Origin: Solirubrobacter soli DSM 22325
GTDB taxonomy: Bacteria > Actinomycetota > Thermoleophilia > Solirubrobacterales > Solirubrobacteraceae
Direction: 5' to 3'
DNA: 64,000 nucleotides
NCBI RefSeq assembly: GCF_000423665.1
Contig: NZ_AUIK01000021.1
Coordinates: 124,001-188,000, forward strand
Part shown: positions 39,224 through 48,327 of the stretch, one piece after another
How positions within the stretch are numbered: the first letter of the stretch is position 1
How the letters are laid out: each line of letters opens with the position of its first letter
Program-made: the position numbers and the translations under genes
Notes under the pieces: generated by a model
Told to the model about the DNA's origin: nothing
The model's input: only the letters and a program-made list of their open reading frames with translations
Databases searched by the model: none

Positions 39224-40215
39224 GCGCCGAGGCGGTCACCCCCGCCGCCGACCGGCGCACGTCCGCCCTCGGCCTGCGGGCGCTCCAAGGCGGTCCGCTC
39301 GTGATCCTCGTCGTCCTGCTGGTCGTGATGGCGCTGCTGTCGCCGTACTTCCTCACGAGCCGCAACCTCACCAACCTCGGCTTCCAGGCGTCGTTCGTGG
39401 CGGTGCTCGCGCTCGGGCAGCTGTTGGTGATCATCACCCGCGGGATCGACCTGTCCGTCGGATCCGTCGTCGGGCTTGCGGGCGTGATCGCGGCGACGTC
39501 GGCGTCCGGCCCGACGAGCCTCGCGCTGTTCGTGCTGACCGGCCTCGCGGTCGGGCTCGTCAACGGCGCGGTCCTCGTCTTCGGGCGGGTGATGAACCCG
39601 TTCATCGTCACGCTGGGAACGCTCGGCATCGCGCGCGGCCTCGCGCTCGTCATCTCCGACGGCGAGACGCGCACCGGGCTGCCGCCGGTGGTGAGCACGC
39701 TCGGCTCGGGCACGGTGCTGGGGATTCCGGTGCCGGTCGTGCTCGTCGCCGCGCTCGCGCTGTGCGTCGGCACATTGCTCGGTCGCACCCAGTGGGGACG
39801 CTGGATCTACGCGGTCGGCGGCAACCCGGAGGCGGCGCGCCGCGCGGGCATTCCCGCCGACGGCGTGCTGCTGTCGGTGTACGCGCTCTGCGGGCTGCTC
39901 GCGGGGGTCGCGGGCATTCTCGTCGCGGGGCGCACCGACTCGGCCTCGCCGCAGGCGGGCCAGCTCCTCGAGCTCGATGCCATCACGGCCGTGATCATCG
40001 GCGGGGCGAGCTTCCTCGGCGGCCGCGGGCGTGTGGTCAATGTGCTGGCGGGCGCGCTGATCATCGGCGTGATCCGCAACGGCCTCGATCTGCTCGGGGT
40101 GAGCCCGTTCTGGCAGCTGATCGCGGTCGGGACGCTCGTCATCGTCTCGCTGGAGCTCGACGTCCTGCGCGGGCGGCTCGAGCAGCGGCTCCGGACCCGG
40201 GCGTCGATCGCATGA
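39220..40215 (+). CDS. ABC sugar transporter permease (RbsC-like)
   Basis: 331 residues with about nine hydrophobic segments. Family features: LITRGIDLSVGSVVGLAGVIAA, GLVNGAVLVFGRVMNPFIVTLGTLGIARGLAL, YAVGGNPEAARRAGI, AITAVIIGGASFLGGRGRVVNVLAGALIIGVIRNGLDLLGV. Inner-membrane subunit of a ribose/inositol-class importer; the ATPase and binding protein follow with four-base overlaps. Confidence 0.92.
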   Translation: MSAEAVTPAADRRTSALGLRALQGGPLVILVVLLVVMALLSPYFLTSRNLTNLGFQASFVAVLALGQLLVIITRGIDLSVGSVVGLAGVIAATSASGPTSLALFVLTGLAVGLVNGAVLVFGRVMNPFIVTLGTLGIARGLALVISDGETRTGLPPVVSTLGSGTVLGIPVPVVLVAALALCVGTLLGRTQWGRWIYAVGGNPEAARRAGIPADGVLLSVYALCGLLAGVAGILVAGRTDSASPQAGQLLELDAITAVIIGGASFLGGRGRVVNVLAGALIIGVIRNGLDLLGVSPFWQLIAVGTLVIVSLELDVLRGRLEQRLRTRASIA

Positions 40216-40985
40216 CGCCGTTGCTCGATGTCAGCGGCGCCGTCAAGAGCTACGGCGCGGTGCGGGCGCTCGACGGTGCGGAGCTGTCGGTCCACGCCGG
40301 CGAGGTCGTCGCGCTGCTCGGCGACAACGGCGCGGGGAAGTCGACGCTGATCAAGGCGATCGGCGGCGTGCACACGCTCGACGCGGGCGAGATCCGCATC
40401 AACGGCCGGCCGGTCGTGCTCGGCTCGCCGCGCGCGTCGCGCGACGCGGGGATCGAGACGCTGCACCAGGACCTCGGGCTCTTCGACAATCTGTCCGCGG
40501 TCGCGAACTTTCGCATCGGGAGGGAGCTGCGGCGCCCGCGGGCGCTCGGGCGGCTCGGGCTCCTGCGTGAGCGCGCGATGGAGCGCGATTGGATCGCGCA
40601 GTTGGAGCGCCTCGCGGTCGATCGCGTCGATCCGCGTCAGGAGGTCGCGCTTCTGTCGGGCGGACAGCGGCAGGCGATCGCGGTGCTGCGCGCGGTCGCG
40701 TTCGCCCAGCGGCTGGTGATCCTCGACGAGCCGACGGCCGCGCTCGGACTGCGTGAGTCGGCCAAGGTGCTCGAGCTGATCGCCCGCCTGCCCGAGCGCG
40801 GCGTCGCAGTGATCCTGATCTCTCACAACCTCGAGCACGTCGCGCAGGTCGCCGACCGCGCGGTCGTGCTCCGTAAGGGCCGGACGGTCGGCGTAGCGGC
40901 ACCGACATCCGAAAACCACGAGGCGCTCGTGTCGATGATCGTCGGCGCGGTGCCTCCGCCGCCCCCGAGGAGGGAGCTTGGATGA
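40212..40985 (+). CDS. ABC sugar transporter ATPase, single-domain
   Basis: 257 residues from ATG 40212. Walker A LLGDNGAGKSTLI, Q-loop region ETLHQDLGLFDNLS, signature LSGGQRQAIAVLRA, Walker B LVILDEPTAALG, H-loop ISHN. RbsA proteins usually have two fused ATPase domains; this one has one, as in the FrcA type, so it must dimerise. Start overlaps the permease stop and its stop overlaps the binding-protein start. Confidence 0.92.
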   Translation: MTPLLDVSGAVKSYGAVRALDGAELSVHAGEVVALLGDNGAGKSTLIKAIGGVHTLDAGEIRINGRPVVLGSPRASRDAGIETLHQDLGLFDNLSAVANFRIGRELRRPRALGRLGLLRERAMERDWIAQLERLAVDRVDPRQEVALLSGGQRQAIAVLRAVAFAQRLVILDEPTAALGLRESAKVLELIARLPERGVAVILISHNLEHVAQVADRAVVLRKGRTVGVAAPTSENHEALVSMIVGAVPPPPPRRELG

Positions 40986-41941
40986 GGAGACGTGGATTGG
41001 CGGCCGTGGCCGTCCTGGCCGCCGTGGTCGTCGGCTGTGGCGGGGAGGACGAGCCCGCGGCGCCGGCAGCATCGGCGGCGGCGAAGGCCAAGCCGGTGCG
41101 TGTGGCGGTGGTGATGGCGTCGCTCGGCAATGACTTCTACATCGCGCAGAAGGCCGGGGCCGAGGCGCAGGCCGCGTCGGAGCCGGGAGCGGAGGTCACG
41201 GTCTCGGCCGGGCGGGCGCAGGGGTCGACCGACGACGTCGTCGCCCTGATCGAGAACGCGATCGCCAAGCGCGTCGATGCCATCGCCGTCAACGGCTCCG
41301 ACACCAAGCCGCTGCTCCCGGCGCTGCGACGTGTCATCGACGCGGGCATCCCGCTCGTGCTCTTCGACGCGCCGGCCGAGGAGCTCAACGACAAGCTCGC
41401 GGCGTTCATCGGCACCGACAACCGCGCGGGTGGCGAGGCGGGCGGCGCGTGGCTCAAGCAGAAGCTCCCGGACGGTGGGAAGGTCGGCGTGATCCTGTGC
41501 GTCGCCGGGCATCCGGTCACCACGGCGCGGCTCGACGGCTTCAAGGCGGGCGCGGGACCCGGGTTCTCCTACGTCGCCGAGGCCGATGCGGGCTGCGATC
41601 CCGAGAAGGGCCGCAAGGCGATGGAGGACATGCTCGCGCGCCACCGTGACCTCGACGCGGTGTTCTCGACGAGCGACAGCCAGTCGATCGGCGTCATCAA
41701 GGCGTTGCAGGCGGCCAAGGAGGACCCGGTGGTCGTGTCCTTCGACGCGCAGCCCGCGATCGTCAAGGACATCGAGAGCGGGACGGTCGTGGACGCGTCG
41801 GTCGCGTGGTCGGCGCACGAGCTGGGGGCAGACGCCGTCAAGGCCGCGGTTGCCGCCGCGCGCAAGCAGGCGGTCGAGAAGACGACGCTCGTCCCGGTCA
41901 CGGTCGTCAGCGCCGACAACGCCGCGAGTTGGAAGGGCTAG
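40982..41941 (+). CDS. Sugar-binding lipoprotein (RbsB-like)
   Basis: 319 residues. Lipoprotein signal with lipobox VVVGC (Cys19), then a periplasmic-binding-protein type 1 fold: VRVAVVMASLGNDFYIAQKAGAEAQA, NAIAKRVDAIAVNGSDTKPLLPALRRVIDAGIPLVLFDAPA, FIGTDNRAGGEAGGAWL, FSTSDSQSIGVIKALQAA, VSFDAQPAIVKDIESGTV. Binds the substrate outside the membrane and hands it to the RbsC-like permease. The closest class handles ribose, inositol or similar pyranoses and cyclitols. Confidence 0.92.
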   Translation: MRRRGLAAVAVLAAVVVGCGGEDEPAAPAASAAAKAKPVRVAVVMASLGNDFYIAQKAGAEAQAASEPGAEVTVSAGRAQGSTDDVVALIENAIAKRVDAIAVNGSDTKPLLPALRRVIDAGIPLVLFDAPAEELNDKLAAFIGTDNRAGGEAGGAWLKQKLPDGGKVGVILCVAGHPVTTARLDGFKAGAGPGFSYVAEADAGCDPEKGRKAMEDMLARHRDLDAVFSTSDSQSIGVIKALQAAKEDPVVVSFDAQPAIVKDIESGTVVDASVAWSAHELGADAVKAAVAAARKQAVEKTTLVPVTVVSADNAASWKG

Positions 41942-42948
41942 TCTCCCGAGAGGTCTCCCCGGGGGATCGCGGGCGTGCGTTCGGCAGCGCCTGTGCGGAG
42001 GCGGTCGCGCGCACCGTCGGGGTGTACCGGCGGCTCTTCGCCGACGCTGCCGGGCTGTGTCGTGACGAGGTGTTGCGGCTCGGTGAGCAGGTCGGCATCG
42101 CGGTGTCCGCGGGGTGGCCGGAGCTCGTGGACGAGATCGAAGGTCTCGCCGCGGGCGCCGGCCACGATCCCCGCGAGCTGCTGGCGATCAACGCTCGCAC
42201 CGAGTTGCTCGCGGGGACGCAGGCGCGGGGTGAGTGCTCGCTGGTGGCTCGTCGCGGGACGTGGCTCGCGCAGACGTGGGATTGGCATCCCGATCTGGCG
42301 GGCGCGGCGATCGCGTGGACGGTCGAGCACGCCGGAGGGCGCTTCACCACCGTCACCGAGGCCGGCGTGCTCGCCAAGCTCGGGTGCAACGACGCGGGTG
42401 TGGCGTGTGGGCTGAACTTCCTCACGTGCTCGGAGGACCGACGGACGGGTGGCATGCCCATCCACCTGTTGCTGCGGCTCGTGCTCGAGCGCTGCGCGTC
42501 TGCCTCGGAGGCGCGGGCGCTGCTGCGTGATGTCCGGACGGCGGCGTCGTCGTGCATCACGGTCGCGGCGGGCGACTCGTTGTTCGCCGCGGAGCTATCT
42601 CCGGGAGGGACGCGGTTCGTCTCGCCAGCGGATGACGGTTGGCTCGTGCACACGAACCACTTCCTGCTACCGCCGGCGTCGGGGAGCGACCCGACGCCGA
42701 GTGTCCACCCCGGCACTTTGGAACGCCGCTCGCGGCTGCTGGAAGCGGCGCGCGACGGACTGGCACCGCCGGATGCGCTGGCGCTGCACGACGGGCGGCT
42801 CGAGTCGGTCTGCCGGCACGACGATGGTGCGGGTCCGTGGCATGAGCGCCGCGCGACGCTGCTCGCGGTGTGGATGGAGCCCGCGCGGCGGTTGCTGCGC
42901 GTGGCGCCTGGGCCACCCTGTTCGACGCCGTTCGAGGTTGTTTGGTGA
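41929..42948 (+). CDS. C45-family N-terminal-nucleophile acyltransferase/amidase
   Basis: 339 residues from a TTG at 41929, overlapping the binding-protein gene by 13 bp; no better start is available before the conserved region. The architecture is that of penicillin acyltransferase-like C45 proteins: an N-terminal propeptide, then GECSLVARRGTWLAQTWDW in which Cys103 would become the N-terminal nucleophile after self-cleavage, then GVLAKLGCNDAGVACGLNFL and VHTNHFLLP. The family cleaves or forms amide bonds of acylated amines. Next to a deacetylase and sugar importer, it may remove an acyl group from an imported N-acyl compound. Confidence 0.78.
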   Translation: MEGLVSREVSPGDRGRAFGSACAEAVARTVGVYRRLFADAAGLCRDEVLRLGEQVGIAVSAGWPELVDEIEGLAAGAGHDPRELLAINARTELLAGTQARGECSLVARRGTWLAQTWDWHPDLAGAAIAWTVEHAGGRFTTVTEAGVLAKLGCNDAGVACGLNFLTCSEDRRTGGMPIHLLLRLVLERCASASEARALLRDVRTAASSCITVAAGDSLFAAELSPGGTRFVSPADDGWLVHTNHFLLPPASGSDPTPSVHPGTLERRSRLLEAARDGLAPPDALALHDGRLESVCRHDDGAGPWHERRATLLAVWMEPARRLLRVAPGPPCSTPFEVVW

Positions 42949-43703
42949 CCAGCCTCGCGATCACGGTCGACGTGGACGGCGAGGCCGGGCTGCCGGACGG
43001 CGGGCGCGCGTACGCCGACCGTCTCTCCAGCCGCTCCGAGCGCACGTACGGGGTGCTGCGGGGGCTTCCGCGGATCCTGGGACTGTTGGATGCGTATGGC
43101 GTCGTGGCCACCTTCTATGTGCCAGGGCTCACCGCCTTGCGGCATCCCGAGGCGATCCATGCCATCGCGTCAGGCGGTCACGAGCTCGGCCACCACGGGC
43201 ACACGCACCGCCGTCCCGACACATTGAGCCCGGCCGAGCAGCGCGAGGAGATCCTGCGCGGTGTGGCGGCGCTGTCGAACCTCGCGGCCCGGCCGCGCGG
43301 CTATCGCGCGCCCGGGTGGGAACTGACACCGGTGACGGTCGCGCTGCTCGCCGAGCACGGCTTCGAGTACGACTCCAGCCTGATGGGCGACGACCGGCCG
43401 TACACCGCCGGCCCGCTGGTCGAGCTGCCGGTGCACTGGAGCCTCGACGACGCGCCGTACTTCGAGGCGTCGCCCGCCGGCAGCGGACTCTGGGACGTGT
43501 GGCGGCGCGAGCTCGAGCTCGCAGCGGACGAGCGGCGTGCGATCACGTTGACCCTGCACCCCGAGATCCTCGGTCGACCGCACCGTGCCGACATCCTCCG
43601 CCGCGTGCTCGACCTCGCCCGCGAGCTCGGGTTCGAGGCCGTCACCCACGGCGCGCTCGCCGCCGAGACTATTCGACGCCGGACAGCAGCTCAGGCAAAG
43701 TGA
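42945..43703 (+). CDS. NodB-type polysaccharide deacetylase family protein, paralogue A
   Basis: 252 residues, no signal peptide, so cytoplasmic. Motifs: LAITVDVDGEAGLPDGG (motif 1, Asp-Asp), GGHELGHHGHTHRRP (His metal ligands), RGYRAPGWELTP, SSLMGDDRPY, LTLHPEILGRPHR. About 60 percent identical by eye to the gene at 45588. Cytoplasmic members act on N-acetyl or amide groups of small molecules. GTG overlaps the C45 stop by four bases; the 3' end overlaps the convergent XRE gene by 35 bp. Confidence 0.87.
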   Translation: MTSLAITVDVDGEAGLPDGGRAYADRLSSRSERTYGVLRGLPRILGLLDAYGVVATFYVPGLTALRHPEAIHAIASGGHELGHHGHTHRRPDTLSPAEQREEILRGVAALSNLAARPRGYRAPGWELTPVTVALLAEHGFEYDSSLMGDDRPYTAGPLVELPVHWSLDDAPYFEASPAGSGLWDVWRRELELAADERRAITLTLHPEILGRPHRADILRRVLDLARELGFEAVTHGALAAETIRRRTAAQAK

Positions 43704-43881
43704 CGTCGAGCCCGCGCGCAAGCCGGACGATCGTCAACAGCCGCGGGTTGCGGTCGCCCCGCTCCAGGCGCGAGATCTCGCCCGGGTCGAGCTCGCTGGC
43801 ATCGGAGAGCGCTTCCTGCGTCATGCCGTTCGCGAGCCGCAGCCGGCGCAGGTTCTCCGAGAACTGAGCCAGCGGCTCCAC
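43669..43881 (-). CDS. Small XRE-family DNA-binding protein
   Basis: 70 residues, essentially one helix-turn-helix: FSENLRRLRLANGMTQEALSDASELDPGEISRLERGDRNPRLLTIVRLARGLDVTLPELL. GTG start. It overlaps the deacetylase 3' end on the opposite strand. It could be a local regulator of the island or a solitary HTH protein. Confidence 0.85.
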   Translation of the reverse strand: MEPLAQFSENLRRLRLANGMTQEALSDASELDPGEISRLERGDRNPRLLTIVRLARGLDVTLPELLSGVE

Positions 43882-43989
43882 GGGCGCGCATGCTCGGGGT
43901 TCACCCTCGTCGGTACCAGGGCCAATACCTCAAGTCCCTGCAAATGCTCGGCGAGATTCGTCCGCCGCGCGCCCCAGTCGCGGGACGGG

Positions 43990-45591
43990 TCACGCAGCCC
44001 GGAAGAGTCGTGTCGGGACGACACCGGCGAAGGCGACCGCGGCGGTCACGAACACCGCGGCCGGCGCGCCGTGAGCGGCAGCGATCGACGTCGCCGCCAA
44101 CGACCCGACGCCGCCGCCCACGTACTGCGCCGCGATCAGCAGCGCCGCGGAGCGGGCGGCCGGGCCCGTGGTGAGCGCCGCGGCCGCCGCGCCGGCGTTG
44201 GCCGCGACGTGACCGGCGCCGAAGCAGGCGATGGCCGCCGCGAGCACGACCGATGGGCTCTCGGTCGCGAGCGCGAGGCCGACCGCGGCGAGCGCGAGGC
44301 CCTGCATCGCGATGCCGGCCGAAGCGCCGGCCTGCGGTCCCGCCCGCGCCACGATCCGCCGTGCCACCCACGCCCCGGGAACGACGCCGAGCCCGAACAC
44401 GACGAGCAGCGAGGGCGGGAGCCCCTCGGCGGCGAGCGCGGCACCGAGGACGACCGTCGCCCCTACGCCCGTGGCGGTCGTGGCCGCGCCGACGCCACAC
44501 GCCGCACCGAGCGCCGCCCCACACCGAGCGCGCCGGACGAACACGACGAACGCCACGCCGGCGCCGACGGCCAGCACGGTGGCGGGCCACCTGGCGGCCG
44601 CGAGGGCGCCGGCGACGAGGACGATCGCGGCGGTGAGCGCGACGCCGCCGCGAGGTGGCGCGGCGAGCGGCGCGCCGCGCCGCGCGGAGGATGGCGGCGC
44701 GGCGTTGCGCGCCGGCGCGGCCGACGGCGCCGCGAGCGGCGGGGAGGCGGGCGCCGGGGCGCGACGTTGGGGCGCGGCCGGCGGCGCCGAGCGCGGCGCG
44801 GCGTTCCGCGCCGGCACGGCCGGCGGCGCCGAGCGCGGCGCGGCGTTCCGCGCCGGCGCGGCCGGCGGCGCCGAGCGCGGCGCGGCGTTCCGCGCCGGGA
44901 CGGCCGGCGGAGCTGCGAGCGGCGCGGCGTTGCGCGCCGGCACGGCCGGCGGCGCCGCGCGTGGCGCGGCGACCCGCGACACGGTGCGCCGCGGTAGAGA
45001 GGCCGGCGTCGGCGCGGCGGCCGGCCGCGCTGTCGTTCGTTGCGGCGCGGCGGGCCTACTCGGCTCGACGTCGAGCCGGGACGCGAGGACGGCGGTCGCC
45101 AAGGTGAGGACGGCGACCGCCGCGAGGACGAGTCGCCAGTCGGTGACGCCCGCCGCCAGGGTGCCGGTCGCGAAGCCCGCGGCCACGGCGCCGCCCAGCG
45201 CGGCGAAGCCCGCCGCGCGGCCGCGGGTCTCTCCGGCCGACGCCAGCAGGGCCAGGGCCGCGGTTGCCGCCTGCGCGCCGCCGAGGCCGAACACCACGCG
45301 GGCGGTGAGCGTCGTCGCCAGGCCCGTCGAGAGCGCGAGGGTGGCGACGCCCAGGGCGGCGGCCGCGAGGCCGAGCGCGAGTGCGCGCGGCGGGCCGAGC
45401 CGGGCGGTCACCGCCGCGGCCGCCATGACGGCGGCGCCGTACGCGAACGAGGACGCGCTGAAGAGCCACGGGTAGGCGTCCCCGCTGACACCGAGCTCCG
45501 ATGAGATGCGTGGGCCGGCGAGCGCGAGCAGACCGAAGTCGAACGCGCCCAGCGCCGCCGGAACACACGCGCACAGCGCCGCGCGGGTCAC
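43990..45591 (-). CDS. MFS transporter with repeat-rich central loop
   Basis: 533 residues. About six hydrophobic segments (residues 1-185), then a 110-residue Pro/Ala/Arg loop of 14-residue tandem repeats, then about six to eight more hydrophobic segments. The general layout (VTARLGPPRALALG, GLGGAQAATAALALLASAGETRGRAAGFAALGGAVAAG, FGLGVVPGAWVARRIVARAG) fits a 12-14-span MFS exporter. GTG start overlaps the deacetylase B stop by four bases. The repeat loop is presumably cytoplasmic and is highly unusual. Confidence 0.8.
   Translation of the reverse strand: MTRAALCACVPAALGAFDFGLLALAGPRISSELGVSGDAYPWLFSASSFAYGAAVMAAAAVTARLGPPRALALGLAAAALGVATLALSTGLATTLTARVVFGLGGAQAATAALALLASAGETRGRAAGFAALGGAVAAGFATGTLAAGVTDWRLVLAAVAVLTLATAVLASRLDVEPSRPAAPQRTTARPAAAPTPASLPRRTVSRVAAPRAAPPAVPARNAAPLAAPPAVPARNAAPRSAPPAAPARNAAPRSAPPAVPARNAAPRSAPPAAPQRRAPAPASPPLAAPSAAPARNAAPPSSARRGAPLAAPPRGGVALTAAIVLVAGALAAARWPATVLAVGAGVAFVVFVRRARCGAALGAACGVGAATTATGVGATVVLGAALAAEGLPPSLLVVFGLGVVPGAWVARRIVARAGPQAGASAGIAMQGLALAAVGLALATESPSVVLAAAIACFGAGHVAANAGAAAAALTTGPAARSAALLIAAQYVGGGVGSLAATSIAAAHGAPAAVFVTAAVAFAGVVPTRLFRAA
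44760..44970. repeat. 42-bp tandem repeat in MFS central loop
   Basis: Nearly identical 42-bp units with landmarks at 44801, 44843, 44885 and 44927 (exact 42-bp spacing), with degenerate copies on both sides. They encode a 14-residue unit containing ARNAAPRSAPPA. In frame, so the transporter remains open. Confidence 0.9.
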
Positions 45592-46370
45592 GGCGAGGTG
45601 GAGGCGAACGAGTCCGCGGGTAGGGCGGCGGCGACCGTGTCCGCGACTTCGCCGTGCGGGATCGATCGCAGGCCCCTCGAGGCGGCGGCGTCGAGGAGCC
45701 GGCGGAGGACGTCGACGCGGGCGCCGCGGCCGAGGATCTCCGGATGGCAGGTGATCGTGAGGTGGCGGTCCTCGCGCACGGCCAGCGCGAGTTCGTCGAG
45801 CCAGACGGCGAGCAGGCCGGCCTGATCGGTGGTGTGGGCGAAGTGCGGCGCGTCGTCGAGCGCCCAGTGCACCGGCAGCTCGATCAACTGCCGGCCGGCG
45901 GCCTCGACGAAGTACGGACGGTCGTCGCCCATCAGGCTCGAGTCGAACACGAAGCCCGCCTCGCCGAGCGCGTCGAGCGTCGCGCGTGTGAGCTCCCAGC
46001 CCGGTGCGCGGTAGCCGCGAGGCGTGATACCGGTCACGGCCGAGAGCGCGCGGGTGCCGTCGGCGATCTCGCGCCGCTGGGTGACCGCGTCCATCCGGCA
46101 CGGCAGACGGTGCGTGTGGCCGTGGTGCCCGATCTCGTGGCGCGAACCCGCGAGCGCCGCGATGTCGTCCGGGTGGCGCTGCGCGGTCACGCCCACCACG
46201 TAGAACGTCGCGCGCGCCTCGAACTCGTCGAGCGCCCGCAGGATCCGAGGCAGGCCGGCGGTGAGCCCGTAGGTGCGTTCGGACCAGCAGGAGAGCCGTT
46301 GCTCGAAGCCGATGCCACCGCCGGGCAGGCCCGCGGCGCCGTCGACGTCGACGGTGATCGACAGTCCCAT
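45588..46370 (-). CDS. NodB-type polysaccharide deacetylase family protein, paralogue B
   Basis: 260 residues from ATG 46370, which overlaps the GNAT stop by one base (TGATG). Motifs parallel paralogue A: LSITVDVDGAAGLPGGG, SRHEIGHHGHTHRLP, RGYRAPGWELTR, SSLMGDDRPYF, ITCHPEILGRGAR. An upstream ATG at 46397 would add nine residues. No signal peptide. The two copies lie in opposite-strand operons about 2.7 kb apart, each with different partners, suggesting that they handle related substrates. Confidence 0.87.
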   Translation of the reverse strand: MGLSITVDVDGAAGLPGGGIGFEQRLSCWSERTYGLTAGLPRILRALDEFEARATFYVVGVTAQRHPDDIAALAGSRHEIGHHGHTHRLPCRMDAVTQRREIADGTRALSAVTGITPRGYRAPGWELTRATLDALGEAGFVFDSSLMGDDRPYFVEAAGRQLIELPVHWALDDAPHFAHTTDQAGLLAVWLDELALAVREDRHLTITCHPEILGRGARVDVLRRLLDAAASRGLRSIPHGEVADTVAAALPADSFASTSP

Positions 46371-47026
46371 CACGCCCCCTCTCGGAACAGGACCCACGCG
46401 CGGCCGGCGGCGCGGTCGACGGTGACGTCGACACCGACGCCGCCGGCGGCCAGCGCGTCCGTCATCGCGCGCCGCACCTCGCCGCGGCAGCGGTCGCCGG
46501 CGTCACGGTCGAGCGGGATCTCGACCCGGGCTGACGGTGACCCCAGAGCCGGACCTTCAACGAGCGGCCACTCGATCACGACGTCGTCCGCCGCCCCCGG
46601 CCGCACGGCGGCGTAGAGCGCCGGCGCGTACGCGACCAGGCGCGCCCTGAGCCGACCGAGGTAGAGGGCGAGGGCCGGCACCGACAGGGGATCGGCGGTC
46701 CAGCGGATCAACCGCACGCCGGCGGCCCGCGCGCGGTCGCGCTGCAACTGCTTCAGACGGCGGCCGACACCCCGGCCGCGCACGCCCGGGGCGACCGCGA
46801 GGCCACAGGAGAAGAGCGTAGAGGGCTCGCCCGGAAGCGCGAACGAGAAGCCGACGAGGCTGCTGCCGTCGAACGCGCCGAGCGCGAGCCCGCCGTGCGC
46901 GGCGCTCGTCTGGACGAGCCACGGCGGCAACGCGTCGCGCTCTGCGAAGGCGAGCGACCGGGCGAGCAGCGCGCAGCCGTCGGCGAGCTCGGCGCCGCGC
47001 GCGTCGCGGAACTGGATTTCGGACAT
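46370..47026 (-). CDS. GNAT-fold acetyltransferase
   Basis: 218 residues. Acetyl-CoA site FSCGLAVAPGVRGRGVGRRLKQLQRDRARAAG matches GNAT motif A; the preceding GLALGAFDGSSLVGFSFALPG is strand beta 4. The C-terminal part resembles predicted acetyltransferases of the COG3375 type. First gene of the GNAT-deacetylase-MFS operon, so acetylation and deacetylation are encoded side by side. Confidence 0.8.
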   Translation of the reverse strand: MSEIQFRDARGAELADGCALLARSLAFAERDALPPWLVQTSAAHGGLALGAFDGSSLVGFSFALPGEPSTLFSCGLAVAPGVRGRGVGRRLKQLQRDRARAAGVRLIRWTADPLSVPALALYLGRLRARLVAYAPALYAAVRPGAADDVVIEWPLVEGPALGSPSARVEIPLDRDAGDRCRGEVRRAMTDALAAGGVGVDVTVDRAAGRAWVLFREGA

Positions 47027-47159
47027 GCCGGCAAACCTCGGCCGCGCGAGCCCGGCGCGCCATCCCCTGATCGCAGGATCGGCGACGGGATGCGGGCGTC
47101 GCACTCGATCCCACCGGAACGGGATACCGGCGGGCGGTCGGGCGACGCACGGTGGCGGC

Positions 47160-48323
47160 ATGCACAGCGCCGTCATCACCGGTTTCCGCGTCCGCGACGC
47201 GATCGCCATGTCACACGACGACCGCCCGGTCGTCGCCCACGCGACCCGCACCGAGCGCCACTCGATCCACGTCACCCGCGACGCGGCCGGCTCCAGGCGC
47301 TGCCTGGCCGAGCTGCTCGAGCAGGCGCACACGGTCGCCGTGATCTCCGACGAGACCGTCGATGCCCTCTACGGCAACGAGCTCCGCGACGAGCTGCGAG
47401 CGCTCGGCCACGAGGTCCTCATGCACACGGTGCCGGCCGGCGAGGCGAGCAAGTCGCTCGAGTCGGCGGTCGCGCTCTGGAACTGGCTCGCCGGCAGCGG
47501 GCTGGGGCGCCGGGACGTGGTCGTGAGCTTCGGCGGCGGTGTCATCGCCGACCTCGGCGGCTGGGTGGCGAGCGTGTACATGCGCGGCGTGCCGTATGTG
47601 AACGTGCCGACGACGTTGCTGGCGATGGTCGACGGCGCCCTCGGCGGCAAGGTCGCGGTCAACCACCCGGTGGCGAAGAACCTGCTCGGCGCGTTCCAGC
47701 AGCCGGCGGGCGTGATCTCCGACCTGCGCTATCTGCGCTCGCTCGACGCGCGACAGCTCGCCGCCGGGGTCGCGGAGTGCATCAAGAAGGGCGTGATCGC
47801 CTCGCCGGAGTACTTCGCGTTCATCGAGGACGAGGCCGACGCGCTCGTCGCCGGCGACCCCGCCGCGCTCGAACCGCTGGTCCGCTCGGCCGCGACGATC
47901 AAGACGGCGCTGATCGAGCGCGACCCGTACGAGGACGACCTGCGCCGCCCGCTCAACTTCGGACACACGGTCGGCCACCCGCTGGAGACCGTGACCGGGT
48001 ACGCCCCGCTGCTGCACGGCGAGGCGGTCGCGTTCGGGATGGCGGTGGAAGCGCGGATCGCCGCGCGGCGCGGTTGGCTCTCCACCGGCACACGTGACCG
48101 GTTGCTGGCCGTGATCGAGCGCTGTGGGCTGCCGTCCCGCGCGGCCGCGCTCGGAGCCGATGTCACCGCCGACGCGCTGCTCGCCGCGATGGAGAAGGTG
48201 CGCCTGATCCGCGCGGGCAGCCTGCGCTGGGTCCTGCCGGTGGCACTCGGCGAGACCGTCATCGCCGACGACGTCACCGAGGGCGAGATCCGCGGCGCAT
48301 TGGCCGAATGCGACGTCACGTAG
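47160..48323 (+). CDS. Sugar-phosphate cyclase (3-dehydroquinate-synthase-like)
   Basis: 387 residues from ATG 47160; ATG 47208 is a later alternative. NAD-binding VVVSFGGGVIADLGGWVASVYMRGVPYVNVPTTLLAMVDGALGGKVAVNHPVAKNLLGAF and the metal ligands of the family are present: Glu in GVAECIKKG, His in NFGHTVGHPLE, His in LLHGEAVAFG. The superfamily includes AroB and the synthases that make inosose- or valiolone-type rings. Departures from AroB (for example AMVDGALGGKVAVNHP), and location beside an aminotransferase rather than aroC/K/E, argue against housekeeping AroB. The product cannot be assigned from sequence alone. Confidence 0.82.
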   Translation: MHSAVITGFRVRDAIAMSHDDRPVVAHATRTERHSIHVTRDAAGSRRCLAELLEQAHTVAVISDETVDALYGNELRDELRALGHEVLMHTVPAGEASKSLESAVALWNWLAGSGLGRRDVVVSFGGGVIADLGGWVASVYMRGVPYVNVPTTLLAMVDGALGGKVAVNHPVAKNLLGAFQQPAGVISDLRYLRSLDARQLAAGVAECIKKGVIASPEYFAFIEDEADALVAGDPAALEPLVRSAATIKTALIERDPYEDDLRRPLNFGHTVGHPLETVTGYAPLLHGEAVAFGMAVEARIAARRGWLSTGTRDRLLAVIERCGLPSRAAALGADVTADALLAAMEKVRLIRAGSLRWVLPVALGETVIADDVTEGEIRGALAECDVT

Positions 48324-48327
48324 TAGA

